Source: Photorhabdus caribbeanensis (GTDB lineage Bacteria > Pseudomonadota > Gammaproteobacteria > Enterobacterales > Enterobacteriaceae). From it: a DNA stretch of 64,000 bases. Numbering within the stretch: the first letter of the stretch is position 1; every line of letters begins with the position of its first letter. Location of the stretch: the NCBI RefSeq assembly GCF_018448885.1, contig NZ_RCWB01000007.1:1-64000 (forward strand), in the 5' to 3' direction. Made by a program: the position numbers and the translations under genes. The notes under the pieces were generated by a model that was not told where the DNA came from, did no database searches, and saw only the letters and a program-made list of their open reading frames with translations. Positions 28,840 through 37,798 of the stretch are shown piece after piece.

Positions 28840-29834
28840 AACTTATCCAGAATAACCGCGAAATTACCGCATTGATTGCCATTCTCGGTCTATTTGGCTT
28901 ACTTAGTATCATCGACCACCAATATTTTAGCTTACAAACTGTCACCCTCGTTTTCAGCAGTGCGCAGATCCTTATCTTGCTTGCCATAGGGGCAACACTG
29001 GTCATGCTGACTCGCAATATTGATGTCTCTGTCGGTTCCATTGCCGGTTTATGCGCAGTCATGATGGGAATGTCATTGAATGCCGGTTTTGGCCTGCCGG
29101 TTTCCTGCCTGTTGACTCTTCTACTCGGCACGTGTGCCGGGTTCATCAATGGCGCACTGGTCGCCTGGCTGAAAATTCCCGCGATTGTTACCACTCTCGG
29201 CACCTTGGGGCTTTACCGTGGACTGATGTTATTACTTACTGACGGTAAATGGATTGAAGGCTTACCGGACGAGCTAAAGCGCCTCTCCACACCTTTATGG
29301 CTCAATATCTCACCTATCGGCTGGCTGTTAATGATCCTGATATTAGCAATGACGTGGATACTAGCAAAAACCCCATTTGGCCGGAGCTTTTACGCCACCG
29401 GAGACAACCTGCAAGGCGCTCGTCAACTGGGTGTCCGTACAGATAGCATTCAAATTATCGCTTTCTCCGTGAATGGCGTCATGGCAGCGCTGGCCGGGAT
29501 TGTTTTTGCTTCCCAGATCGGTTTTATCCCGAATCAGACCGGCAGTGGGCTAGAAATGAGAGCTATCGCAGCTTGTGTGCTAGGCGGCATCAGTCTGCTT
29601 GGCGGCACCGGTACCGTGATCGGCGCTATTTTAGGCGCATTTTTCCTGACGCAGATAAACAGCGGATTAGTACTGTTAAAACTCCCTGCCTGGTGGAACG
29701 ATTTTATTGCCGGATTTGTTCTGCTGGCGGTATTGATTTTTGATGGACGCCTTCGTTGTGCCATCGAAAAAAATATCCGCCAACAGAAATATTCCCGTTT
29801 CCTCAAAAATGACAAACGTAATCAGGTGACATAA
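28833..29834 (+). CDS. lsrC: AI-2 ABC transporter permease LsrC
   Basis: A 333-residue membrane protein with about 10 hydrophobic segments and the BPD_transp_2 pattern ([16 protein letters not shown] near the start; [15 protein letters not shown] near the end). With LsrD it forms the inner-membrane channel for AI-2. The ATG lies inside the end of lsrA and the stop shares a base with the lsrD start (TAATG), so expression is tightly coupled. Length is close to that of enteric LsrC. Confidence 0.94.
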   Translation: MLKLIQNNREITALIAILGLFGLLSIIDHQYFSLQTVTLVFSSAQILILLAIGATLVMLTRNIDVSVGSIAGLCAVMMGMSLNAGFGLPVSCLLTLLLGTCAGFINGALVAWLKIPAIVTTLGTLGLYRGLMLLLTDGKWIEGLPDELKRLSTPLWLNISPIGWLLMILILAMTWILAKTPFGRSFYATGDNLQGARQLGVRTDSIQIIAFSVNGVMAALAGIVFASQIGFIPNQTGSGLEMRAIAACVLGGISLLGGTGTVIGAILGAFFLTQINSGLVLLKLPAWWNDFIAGFVLLAVLIFDGRLRCAIEKNIRQQKYSRFLKNDKRNQVT

Positions 29835-30835
29835 TGAGTATCGGTCAACGTTATGGCTGGGAATTCGCTTTAGCCGCATTACTGATTATTGAAATTCTGC
29901 TGTTTGGCATAGCAAACCCGCGCATGCTGGATATCAATATATTGTTGCTGAGTACCAGCGATTTTATCTGCATCGGGATTGTGGCCTTGCCATTGACGAT
30001 GGTTATTGTGAGTGGCGGCATCGATATTTCATTTGGCTCAACCATTGGTTTGTGCGCGATATCGCTCGGAGTGATGAATCAGGCCGGTATTCCAATGGCC
30101 GCCGCGATTCCTTTGACGCTACTGGTCGGTGCAATATGTGGAATAATCAATGCAGCGCTAATTTTATATACCGGCATTAATCCATTGGTTATCACACTCG
30201 GTACCCTATATCTGTTCGGCGGCAGTGCTCTGCTGCTTTCCGGCATCTCCGGCGCAACCGGTTACGAAGGTATTGGCGGCTTTCCACCAGCATTGACTGA
30301 TTTCGCTAATTTGACTGTGTTTGGCCTACCTATGCCATTAGTGCTGTTTTTACTCTGCCTCCTTATTTGCTGGCTGTTCATGCATCGTACCCACAGTGGA
30401 CGCAATATTTTTCTAATTGGGCAAAGCAGTAAGGTTGCCCGTTACGCGGCAATTCCCATTGCCCGAACACTGTATCTTCTCTATACCCTGACCGGCATAG
30501 CTTCTGCTATCGCCGCCATTGTATTAGTTTCCTATTTTGGATCAGCTCGCTCTGACCTTGGCGCGTCATTTCTGATGCCGGCAATCACCGCGGTAGTATT
30601 GGGCGGAGCCAATATTTACGGTGGTTCAGGTTCAATCATCGGCACCGCGCTGGCTATATTATTAATTGGTTATTTACAACAGGGATTACAGATGGCAGGC
30701 GTTCCCAATCAGGTATCCAGCGCCCTCGCTGGCGCCCTGTTGATTATTGCAGTCGTAGGACGTTCCATCAGCCTGCACCACCACCAAATCCGTGATTGGA
30801 TACAGCGATGGCGAAATCAGAGATTGTCTTCATAA
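29834..30835 (+). CDS. lsrD: AI-2 ABC transporter permease LsrD
   Basis: A 333-residue permease of the same family as LsrC (SGGIDISFGSTIGLCAISL; GGANIYGGSGSIIGTALAIL). It has about 10 membrane helices. It pairs with LsrC as the AI-2 channel. A 1-bp overlap with lsrC joins the two; 62 bp separate it from the lsrB start. Confidence 0.94.
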   Translation: MSIGQRYGWEFALAALLIIEILLFGIANPRMLDINILLLSTSDFICIGIVALPLTMVIVSGGIDISFGSTIGLCAISLGVMNQAGIPMAAAIPLTLLVGAICGIINAALILYTGINPLVITLGTLYLFGGSALLLSGISGATGYEGIGGFPPALTDFANLTVFGLPMPLVLFLLCLLICWLFMHRTHSGRNIFLIGQSSKVARYAAIPIARTLYLLYTLTGIASAIAAIVLVSYFGSARSDLGASFLMPAITAVVLGGANIYGGSGSIIGTALAILLIGYLQQGLQMAGVPNQVSSALAGALLIIAVVGRSISLHHHQIRDWIQRWRNQRLSS

Positions 30836-30897
30836 AACCTACAGATTGAATTTTATGACATTACAACCCCTCTGAAACCCAACAAATGGAGAGAGTA

Positions 30898-31917
30898 ATG
30901 AAAACATTAATCCTGAAAAAACTGGCTCTAATTAGCCTATTAAGTCTGGCTTGCGCCTCTTGGGTACACGCCGCCGAAAGAATCGCTTTCATCCCTAAAC
31001 TGGTCGGTGTCGGCTTTTTTACCAGTGGCGGTCAAGGTGCGGTAGCCGCCGGGAAAGCCTTGGGTGTCAATGTTACCTATGATGGACCAACAGAACCCAG
31101 TGTTGCCGGGCAGGTTCAGCTTATCAACAACTTTGTGAACCAAGGCTATAACGCTATTGTGGTCTCTGCGGTTTCACCGGATGGCCTGTGCCCCGCGTTG
31201 AAACGGGCCATGCAACGAGGTGTGAAAATTCTAACTTGGGATTCAGACACTTCGCCGGAATGCCGTTCTATCTATATTAACCAAGGAACGCCAACCCAAT
31301 TGGGCGGAATGCTGGTGGATATGGCGGCTAATCAGGTGCAAAAAAAGCAAGCCAAGATCGCGTTTTTCTACTCCAGCCCAACGGTAACTGACCAGAATCA
31401 ATGGGTAAAAGAGGCCAAAGATAAAATTGCCGCGGAACATCCCGGTTGGGAGATTGTTACCACCCAATTTGGTTATAACGATGCCACCAAATCCTTACAA
31501 ACCGCAGAAGGGATCTTAAAAGCCTGGAGTGATCTAGACGCCATTATTGCCCCGGATGCTAACGCCCTGCCAGCCGCGGCACAAGCGGCAGAAAATCTGA
31601 AACGACAAGATGTTGCGATCGTGGGTTTCAGCACCCCCAATGTCATGCGTCCTTATGTTGAACGCGGAACCGTCAAGCAATTCGGACTCTGGGATGTGGT
31701 CAACCAAGGCAAAATATCAATTTATGTCGCCAATGAATTACTCAAAAAAGGTGATTTAAATGTCGGCGATAAACTAGATATTCCCGATATTGGCATTGTT
31801 GAAGTAGTACCAAACCGCGTTCAGGGCTACCGCTATGAAGCCAAAGGAAACGGTATTGTTGTTCTGCCTGAACGGGTCATTTTCACCAAAGACAATATCA
31901 ATCAATACGATTTCTAA
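30898..31917 (+). CDS. lsrB: AI-2-binding periplasmic protein LsrB
   Basis: About 339 residues. A signal peptide ([20 protein letters not shown], cleavage after WVHA) is followed by a periplasmic-binding-protein fold of the sugar-binding class ([62 protein letters not shown]). It binds AI-2 in the periplasm and delivers it to LsrCD. The start at 30898 is preferred to the ATG four codons earlier because GGAGAG sits before it and the signal peptide begins there. Confidence 0.95.
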   Translation: MKTLILKKLALISLLSLACASWVHAAERIAFIPKLVGVGFFTSGGQGAVAAGKALGVNVTYDGPTEPSVAGQVQLINNFVNQGYNAIVVSAVSPDGLCPALKRAMQRGVKILTWDSDTSPECRSIYINQGTPTQLGGMLVDMAANQVQKKQAKIAFFYSSPTVTDQNQWVKEAKDKIAAEHPGWEIVTTQFGYNDATKSLQTAEGILKAWSDLDAIIAPDANALPAAAQAAENLKRQDVAIVGFSTPNVMRPYVERGTVKQFGLWDVVNQGKISIYVANELLKKGDLNVGDKLDIPDIGIVEVVPNRVQGYRYEAKGNGIVVLPERVIFTKDNINQYDF

Positions 31918-31985
31918 TACTACGGCCCAGCAATCTCTGCCATGCATGGTTGCTGGCCCAATGTCAGTGAGTTAGGAGAAGAAAA

Positions 31986-32861
31986 ATGGCAGATTTAGAT
32001 GATATTAAAGATGGTAAAGATTTTGGTATTGATATCCCGCAGAAGAACAGCCTGTTTGAACTGAAAGGCTGCGGCGCACTGGATTGGGGAATGCAATCGC
32101 GACTTTCACGCATTTTTAATCCCAAAACCAATCGAACGGTTATGCTGGCTTTCGACCACGGCTATTTTCAGGGGCCAACAACCGGGCTTGAACGTATCGA
32201 TATCAATATCGCTCCGCTGTTTCCCCATACCGATGTCTTGATGTGTACCCGCGGTATTCTGCGTAGTCAGGTTCCACCCGCAACCAACAAACCCGTGGTC
32301 TTGCGGGCCTCCGGCGCCAACTCGATTCTGACGGAGCTGTCTAATGAGGCAGTCGCGGTTGCGATGGAAGATGCTTTACGCCTGAATGTCTGTGCAGTAG
32401 CCGCTCAGGTCTATATCGGCTCTGAATATGAGCATCAATCAATTAAGAACATTATCAAATTAGTCGATCAGGGAATGCGTTACGGTATGCCAACAATGGC
32501 AGTCACCGGCGTTGGCAAAGATATGGTTCGGGATCAACGTTATTTTTCTCTGGCGACGCGCATTGCGGCCGAAATGGGCGCACAAATCATTAAAACTTAC
32601 TATGTCGATACTGGCTTTGAGCGTATTGCCAGCGGATGTCCAGTTCCTATTGTGATTGCCGGTGGTAAAAAGTTACCAGAAAAAGAGGCTCTGGAGATGT
32701 GTCACCAGGCAATCGATCAAGGGGCTGCCGGTGTTGATATGGGACGTAATATTTTCCAATCCGAAGCACCGGTTGCCATGTTAAAAGCGGTTCAAGCCGT
32801 CGTACACCAGAATGAGAGTGCCAGCAAAGCTTACGAGTTATTTTTAAGTGAAAAACAATAA
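31986..32861 (+). CDS. lsrF: 3-hydroxy-5-phosphonooxypentane-2,4-dione thiolase LsrF
   Basis: A 291-residue class I aldolase-like TIM barrel. Key stretches are [29 protein letters not shown] (the Schiff-base type lysine) and [14 protein letters not shown]. LsrF transfers the acetyl group of the LsrG product to CoA, giving acetyl-CoA and DHAP, the last step in phospho-AI-2 breakdown. It lies 68 bp after lsrB with GGAGAAG before the ATG, and 11 bp before lsrG. Length matches enteric LsrF. Confidence 0.95.
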   Translation: MADLDDIKDGKDFGIDIPQKNSLFELKGCGALDWGMQSRLSRIFNPKTNRTVMLAFDHGYFQGPTTGLERIDINIAPLFPHTDVLMCTRGILRSQVPPATNKPVVLRASGANSILTELSNEAVAVAMEDALRLNVCAVAAQVYIGSEYEHQSIKNIIKLVDQGMRYGMPTMAVTGVGKDMVRDQRYFSLATRIAAEMGAQIIKTYYVDTGFERIASGCPVPIVIAGGKKLPEKEALEMCHQAIDQGAAGVDMGRNIFQSEAPVAMLKAVQAVVHQNESASKAYELFLSEKQ

Positions 32862-32872
32862 GGAGAATCGAG

Positions 32873-33172
32873 ATGCACGTAACTTTGGTTGAAATTAATG
32901 TTAAGCAAGACAAATTAGACGAATTTATTGAAGTTTTTCGCCTTAATCATCTGGGATCAATTAAAGAAGCGGGCAATTTACGTTTTGATGTATTACGGGA
33001 TGAAAATATCCCTACCCGCTTTTATATTTATGAAGCCTATGTTGATGAAAACGCAGCTAACATACACAAGCAAACCCCTCATTATCTGAAATGTGTTGAA
33101 CAACTCGAATCTCTGATGTCTGAACCAAGGAAAAAGAGATCGTTTATTGGTGTGATGCCAGAAATAAAATAA
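32873..33172 (+). CDS. lsrG: Phospho-AI-2 isomerase LsrG
   Basis: A 99-residue protein of the ABM (antibiotic biosynthesis monooxygenase-like) fold, starting [19 protein letters not shown], with [20 protein letters not shown] in the middle. LsrG isomerises phospho-AI-2 for LsrF. GGAGA precedes the ATG. It closes the operon; an ERIC element begins 2 bp after the stop and may serve as the transcript end. Confidence 0.94.
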   Translation: MHVTLVEINVKQDKLDEFIEVFRLNHLGSIKEAGNLRFDVLRDENIPTRFYIYEAYVDENAANIHKQTPHYLKCVEQLESLMSEPRKKRSFIGVMPEIK

Positions 33173-33173
33173 A

Positions 33174-33296
33174 TATACCCGTCACCTTTCAAGCTGCCTC
33201 TTTGTTGGCTGCACTCACCCCGGTAACATAGTTACCTATGCTGCCGGGGATTCGCTCCCTTGCCGTCGCGATCCATCTTGAAATCCATAGGGTATA
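33174..33296. repeat. ERIC-type intergenic repeat, copy 2 (123 bp)
   Basis: Same ends and core as the other copies but 4 bp shorter: the CGCT of the GCACTCGCTCACC part is missing, as in copy 4. It starts directly after lsrG. Confidence 0.88.
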
Positions 33297-33489
33297 AAAC
33301 GCTTCAATATAACGAGAAAATACAACTTCGCTTAAATCACTAAATTACCCGGGACAGAATATTCTGCTTGGGGGTTTTGTTCTCGTATCACTCTTAATAT
33401 TTCACAACCAAGAACAACATTGCGTCCATTAGGTATATCAGTAAAATCAATCAACAATAAATTCATATAAAGATTGAAGATCAACAAAA

Positions 33490-33894
33490 TTAAAATTTTT
33501 CCCTGAAGCGTTCGGCAATCTTTTCAAGCTCGTCCATTAATCCAATGTCTCTGTCAGTTCCCACTATGTCATTAGATTCATTGTGATTCCAGTGCTTAAT
33601 AATCGCAATTAACAAATAGGTACTTCGGTCAAAGAACCCAGAACAGTAAACTAGAACATAACCGCTCGTTCGTCTAAATTGCACCAGCTTGAGTGAAAAA
33701 CCACTTTCTCTGTAATGCAAGTGTTGCAACTCAAGGTAAGAACGGTTATTCGTGAACTTATAGGGAACATCCCGACCAAAGGTAATGGGCAAACCTTTTC
33801 CTTCTTTGTAGGCTTTGAAGTCATCAACCAAGGCTTTGGTTTTTTGTTCACCCAAAGCATCTTTCAAATTGCTGTATGTGAATATTCTTACCAC
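33490..33894 (-). CDS. yafO: YafO-like toxin (ribosome-dependent mRNA interferase)
   Basis: A 134-residue protein with the layout of E. coli YafO: an N-terminal ALVDDFKAYKEGKGLPITFGRD, a central SLKLVQFRRTSGYVLVYCSG, the LLIAIIKHWNH strand and a C-terminal MDELEKIAERFREKF. YafO cleaves mRNA on the ribosome. The start is a GTG at 33892-33894, 2 bp after the stop of a 59-residue gene, so translation is coupled. The antitoxin gene lies one gene further upstream rather than directly adjacent as in E. coli yafNO. No dinB is present. Confidence 0.85.
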   Translation of the reverse strand: MVRIFTYSNLKDALGEQKTKALVDDFKAYKEGKGLPITFGRDVPYKFTNNRSYLELQHLHYRESGFSLKLVQFRRTSGYVLVYCSGFFDRSTYLLIAIIKHWNHNESNDIVGTDRDIGLMDELEKIAERFREKF

Positions 33895-33896
33895 CG

Positions 33897-34076
33897 TTAA
33901 TTTCCCTTTTTCTTGATCAGCAATTCCGCCATTTTATCTGCAACTTTTTTCATCTCACTTTCATTAAGGTGAAAATTGCCGGTAGCTGAAAGCACTCCTT
34001 GTTCATCAAACTCGCAAATCACTAATGGCTTGCCTTGCCCCTTCTTTGAAGAAATTTGTATGTTTTTTATGACCAT
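33897..34076 (-). CDS. 59-residue protein between YafN-like antitoxin and YafO-like toxin
   Basis: From the ATG at 34074-34076 the frame reads MVIKNIQISSKKGQGKPLVI, then CEFDEQGVLSATGNFHLNES, then a charged helix ending ELLIKKKGN. It overlaps the antitoxin stop by 10 bp and ends 2 bp before the toxin start, so it is clearly a coding member of the operon. It has an apparent beta-strand half and a C-terminal helix. I do not recognise the family. It could be a third component (accessory antitoxin or chaperone) or a second small regulator. Confidence 0.7.
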   Translation of the reverse strand: MVIKNIQISSKKGQGKPLVICEFDEQGVLSATGNFHLNESEMKKVADKMAELLIKKKGN

Positions 34077-34381
34077 TCTTCGTAATCTCCAGTGGAGCCG
34101 TGTTTAAGCTTCGTTGCCATCTCAGTAGCAATCTGATTCATATCCAAACCTTCACCAGTAAAATTAGCAGGAATGTTTTTTAACTCAGTTGTCCCCCGTT
34201 GAGCAAACTCAACAAAATTAATAATCTCTTCATACATATGTGCAGGCACAGCATAAAACTGGATCTGATTGTTTGATGAGACAGCAATAGCATCTCCTTG
34301 GGCTTCCGCCAAGGCCGCGCTAGGATTGGATTTAAACTTGCTTATCGGTATGGTGTAACCACACATAACCTTCTGTAACAT
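34067..34381 (-). CDS. yafN: YafN/Phd-like antitoxin
   Basis: A 104-residue protein with the Phd/YefM-type N-terminus (GYTIPISKFKSNPSAALAEA) and AIAVSSNNQIQFYAVPAHMYEEI, the usual strand plus nickname of this fold in YafN-like antitoxins. The acidic C-terminus (STGDYEEWS) would bind the toxin. The ATG at 34379-34381 is preferred to a codon five residues upstream because GGAGG lies 8 bp before it. It heads a three-gene operon and probably represses it by binding dyads upstream (34417-34476). Confidence 0.82.
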   Translation of the reverse strand: MLQKVMCGYTIPISKFKSNPSAALAEAQGDAIAVSSNNQIQFYAVPAHMYEEIINFVEFAQRGTTELKNIPANFTGEGLDMNQIATEMATKLKHGSTGDYEEWS

Positions 34382-34416
34382 ATAGAATACCTCCACTTTA
34401 CACTGCCATATATAGT

Positions 34417-34476
34417 TCCAAATTCAGCTCTAAGTATAGATCTATATTTGGAGACAACCAACATTTTGTTGGTTGT
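34417..34476. promoter_or_regulatory. Dyad repeats upstream of the toxin-antitoxin operon
   Basis: TCCAAAT (34417-34423) is mirrored by ATTTGGA (34446-34452). A perfect 10-bp inverted repeat follows: ACAACCAACA at 34454-34463 and its complement at 34467-34476 with a TTT loop. They sit 36-95 bp before the antitoxin start, the expected place for autoregulatory operators. The second could instead be a hairpin ending leftward transcription, but no gene points into it. From here to 35067 no further gene is supported. Confidence 0.5.
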
Positions 34477-35067
34477 AGACAACAACCTATCAGCGTCTAG
34501 CGAGCAATCCGCTCCTACACTTTTTAGTTACCGTTTACTCTGAATATACATACATATTAATTAAACACTCGCCTATAGTGCAGTTATTAGTCCTGATGAA
34601 TCATTATAAAGCAGCTATATATTGCCGTTTGCAAAATGAATTTATTGACTTACAGAATGCTTACAACAAACTTTATCTTCCAAGAATAACGCTGCATTCT
34701 TCCTGTCTATTAATAAAATCAACCAACAATAATTCCCAACAGAATCTCTCAAAGTCAAAATCTGCATTACTGAATGTCGTGTTAATAACACCGATATCGT
34801 CAACAAACAATTGCTTTAAAACCAACCAAAAAGATTGACTTTTAATCAAATTTCGCTATTTTTGAGGAATGGAAAGAGCCTTGATTAGCATTCTCCTCTT
34901 TGATACTAACTTAGGATATTTCAAAATGCTCTCCAAACAGGCAAGCATACTTATGTTTTACCTTCTTGGCAGCATGACGAAAGTTAGAAGAAAGAGAGAT
35001 GAGTCTGAAAACAAAACTACTTTCTTATCTACATCATTCATACCAATGACATAGGAGTAAATATATT

Positions 35068-35547
35068 TTGGCTGACTTAATCTATTTGACGATAAAAGGG
35101 AAAAATCAGGGACTCATCTCCGCGGGTTGTTCATCAATTGACTCGATTGGTAATAAATACCAAGTTAACCATCAAGATGAAATTCTGGTTTACGGTTTGA
35201 GCCACTCAATGTTACGTAAGAAAAACGTTAAACATCAACCGGTGATAATTAGAAAACCCATTGATAAATCAACACCTCTGTTAGGTGTTGCAATTTCCAA
35301 TAATGAAGTAATGGATTGTTTTATTAACCATTATCGGACAAGTTTAAATGGAGGATTAGAATTATATTTTAATTTAAAGCTAATCGGAGCTCAAATATTG
35401 GAATACAGTGTACTCCATCCTAACTCTTTAGAAAATAATGACCAGCAACCTCAATAAACGCTATCGTTAATATATAAAAGTATAACGTGGAACCATATTA
35501 TCGCAGGGACCGGCGGTTATAGTATATGGGAAGATACGGTATATTAA
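35068..35547 (+). pseudogene. hcp: hcp (type VI secretion tube protein) interrupted by one in-frame stop
   Basis: The frame starts at a TTG (35068) 10 bp after AGGAG and reads the Hcp family from IYLTIKGKNQGLISAGCSSI through KPIDKSTPLLGVAISNNE to NDQQPQ. It then meets TAA at 35455-35457. Read through, the same frame continues SITWNHIIAGTGGYSIWE to TAA at 35545-35547, the normal Hcp ending, for a usual total near 160 codons. Intact Hcp proteins have Glu after QPQ, so a single G-to-T change (GAA to TAA) explains the stop. The N-terminal 129 residues would lack the last strands of the ring and should not assemble. The surrounding segment also shows drift (NHYRTSLNGGLELYFN). A sequencing error cannot be excluded. 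Confidence 0.85.
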
Positions 35548-35563
35548 CTCTCAATAAAATACC

Positions 35564-35581
35564 ACCTCCCAAACGGGAGGT
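35564..35581. terminator. Hairpin between converging hcp and immunity-like genes
   Basis: ACCTCCC (35564-35570) pairs with GGGAGGT (35575-35581) across an AAAC loop. It is flanked by A/T-rich sequence, so it may end transcription from both sides. The T tract is short. Confidence 0.55.
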
Positions 35582-35644
35582 ATTTAGATAAACCTCAAAA
35601 CAAACTTCAAAATAAATTTCACTCTATAATCCATTAAATAAATA

Positions 35645-36001
35645 TCAATTATTTTCTTTTTCTTTTTCTTTTTCTTCACTATCAGATTTATTCATAGTAA
35701 GAAGACAAGAATATGCAATTGCAAAAAACAAAGCACCAAACCGGATTGATCTATAATCATAAATACTAAAATAATGTGGAAATATATATACCAGTACACC
35801 GCCATTTACAGCAATGTTATGCTGTACAGTATTAACAATCACAAAGATAACAGTAAAAAGCACCGTTCGAATATGACCCCTTACATATTCCCTCAACTTA
35901 AACAGTACAATAAGCACCAAAATAGACATTGCGTAATAAATAATTACAAAAAAGACATTGTAATAGGATAATGTCACATCATCACTCATCTTTTTCACCA
36001 T
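35645..36001 (-). CDS. Small membrane protein, second of two paralogues; putative immunity protein
   Basis: About 118 residues from MVKKMSDDVTLSYYNVFF to a Glu/Lys-rich tail. It has three or four hydrophobic helices (VIIYYAMSILVLIVLF, TVLFTVIFVIVNTVQ, FGALFFAIAYSCLL). It is clearly paralogous to the preceding gene (shared DDVTLSYYNVFFVIIYY, VNGGVLVYIFPHYFSI). An upstream in-frame start at 36151 would add 50 residues overlapping that gene, so I place the start at 36001, aligning with the paralogue. It overlaps its neighbour by 20 bp. Its place behind a DUF4225 gene suggests immunity to that protein; this is inference. Confidence 0.7.
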   Translation of the reverse strand: MVKKMSDDVTLSYYNVFFVIIYYAMSILVLIVLFKLREYVRGHIRTVLFTVIFVIVNTVQHNIAVNGGVLVYIFPHYFSIYDYRSIRFGALFFAIAYSCLLTMNKSDSEEKEKEKENN

Positions 36002-36344
36002 TATCTCTGCTTTCCTTTTCTTTACTATAGGGTCTATCCATAATAAGAAGACAAGGATATAAAAATAAAAGAAAATTCGCACCATATCTAATTGAATCAT
36101 AATCGTCAATGCTAAAATAATGTGGGAATATATATACCAGCACACCACCATTTACAAAAATACCATATTGAATAGCACCAATAACCACAATAATAACAGT
36201 AAAAATCACCTCTCTAATATAGCCCCTGACATATTCACTCAGCTTAAACAGTACAATAAGCACCAAAATAGACATTACGTAATAAATAATTACAAAAAAG
36301 ACATTGTAATAGGATAATGTCACATCATCATTCATGTTTCTCAC
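35982..36344 (-). CDS. Small membrane protein, first of two paralogues; putative immunity protein
   Basis: A 120-residue protein with three or four hydrophobic segments (VIIYYVMSILVLIVLF, EVIFTVIIVVIGAIQ, GANFLLFLYPCLLIM) and a charged C-terminal tail. It overlaps the end of the DUF4225 gene by 17 bp and the next paralogue by 20 bp, so the three are translated together. Membrane immunity proteins are expected when the toxin acts on the inner membrane. The family is not one I recognise by name. Confidence 0.7.
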   Translation of the reverse strand: MRNMNDDVTLSYYNVFFVIIYYVMSILVLIVLFKLSEYVRGYIREVIFTVIIVVIGAIQYGIFVNGGVLVYIFPHYFSIDDYDSIRYGANFLLFLYPCLLIMDRPYSKEKESRDNGEKDE

Positions 36345-37098
36345 CTTCAGAAATCGAATAAATACTGAGACCTGTCACCATATCACCAATAAGTTCAGCA
36401 ATCAAAGGTATCCTCCCCATCACCTGCCATCCCCTAATGTAATCAGTTTTTATATACCGAAATAAACGAAAAGTTCCGGGCCTCACAACAGATCTTGCCA
36501 TTCCGTACCCAGACAACGCCAGATCTACATAACCGTAAACTCTATCACCATCAGTTTCACTATAACCAAGCGTTTTAGCTGCATCACGATAAACATCTCT
36601 TACCGGACCTGAAACCTCTTTCCTTAATAACAGGTAATACCCATTCTCATAAACATTATTTCCTCCCTGTATCAGTAGAGGTACACCAAAACCGGCACAA
36701 GCGGCGCCAAGAGAGGCCACACATACGCCAAGACCGGCAAAAATCTGAGAACCACCGCTAACAAAACCAATTCGTTTCAAAGTTAAATTGGTTTTTTCAT
36801 CCTCTTCTTCTTTTTGAACAATCATATATATCTGGCTATCATTCATTAACAGGTCAAATTCCTGTCTCTTTAGGTTATCTATTTCATCTTGCAGGATTGC
36901 AATACCACCATCAACAGACAAGCAATTTGTACCTATCTCATGATTAACCGTTCTGATTAGTTCATTTATTTCAAAAAGGAAACGACTTCCGCTTCTAGCA
37001 TCAGAAAGATATCTAAAATTAAGCCTGGATGATATCTCATGTAGTTCTTTAATTTTGAGCTCTAAATAATGCAAACTCTGTCTTGATGAAAATGCCAT
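36328..37098 (-). CDS. DUF4225 domain protein, putative secreted toxin
   Basis: A 256-residue protein. The N-terminal half is helical and charged (YLELKIKELHEISSRLNFRY, IAILQDEIDNLKRQEFDLL). A glycine-rich hydrophobic segment follows (SGGSQIFAGLGVCVASLG, GFGVPLLIQGGNNVYENGY), then DVYRDAAKTLGYSETDGDRVY and YVDLALSGYGMARSV. This C-terminal pattern is that of DUF4225 proteins, which often occur near type VI genes with adjacent small immunity genes. Here a broken hcp lies on the opposite strand 0.8 kb away. The hydrophobic hairpin suggests membrane insertion, consistent with membrane-type immunity partners. No signal peptide is seen. The toxic function is inferred from context, not shown. Confidence 0.75.
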   Translation of the reverse strand: MAFSSRQSLHYLELKIKELHEISSRLNFRYLSDARSGSRFLFEINELIRTVNHEIGTNCLSVDGGIAILQDEIDNLKRQEFDLLMNDSQIYMIVQKEEEDEKTNLTLKRIGFVSGGSQIFAGLGVCVASLGAACAGFGVPLLIQGGNNVYENGYYLLLRKEVSGPVRDVYRDAAKTLGYSETDGDRVYGYVDLALSGYGMARSVVRPGTFRLFRYIKTDYIRGWQVMGRIPLIAELIGDMVTGLSIYSISEGEKHE

Positions 37099-37116
37099 GT
37101 TAAACCTCTAAACTCG

Positions 37117-37272
37117 TTAATTTTGACTCATACGATCCCCAAACAATGTGATAACCATTCCATGATCCTGTCCAAAAGAGCGCTGCAAGCCCTTAACCTT
37201 AGAATGCTGATTGTAAATTCCAATGGATAACCGTGATATAAAAAGGCTCTCATCCACTGCTGAATCAGATAG
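37117..37272 (-). pseudogene. Short C-terminal gene remnant upstream of the DUF4225 gene
   Basis: On the minus strand an in-frame TAG is followed by 51 sense codons that look protein-like (AVDESLFISRLSIGIYN, GLQRSFGQDHGMVITLFGD), ending RMSQN-stop 18 bp before the DUF4225 start. It could be the tail of a lost upstream gene whose 5' part is gone, or a short gene starting at the GTG inside it. I do not recognise the family. The remaining sequence to 37786 holds no gene I can support. Confidence 0.4.
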
Positions 37273-37798
37273 CTATGATTTGGTCCCACATGATCCTAAT
37301 TCCTAACAACACCTATTAAAGCACTCCAATATCGAGAAATGTTTTTCCATAGCGAATACCCAGATTATCTGGGCGATACAATATCTTTACGACTTCTATC
37401 AAATCAAACCCATTAAATCACAACAATAGAACAACAAACAGTCTTTTTTCCCCGAATATTCTATTTCATAAACACTAACCATTATTCAAACCTAATTTTT
37501 TATTTAAACACTATCTATTCTTCAACAATAACGATCATATCCCCCCAGAGTTCTCCACCCTTAAAGAACTCGGTTATTTTCATTAATAAGATCAAGAGGC
37601 TTAAAATCTTCATGCTCTTTTTACTATCTAATGCGCTTTACATTCATTGCCCTGCTATATGCTATTATTTTCTTCCTTACACGATTAGAGTTTCATTTAA
37701 AATAATGTTCCTCGCATCGGCTTAATGCCAAAATCAGCAATATCAGTCAGGCAATGTCTCTTATGTTCAGGCATAGTGCTCTCTAATTGGAGGATGCA

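Noticed and set aside
34578-35054. Two plus-strand frames (86 and 61 codons) upstream of hcp
   Set aside because: Weak starts, composition typical of AT-rich non-coding DNA, no family features.
35645-36151. Longer 168-residue version of the second immunity-like gene
   Set aside because: The extra 50 residues are read from inside the neighbouring gene in another frame, and the paralogue aligns from the internal start at 36001.
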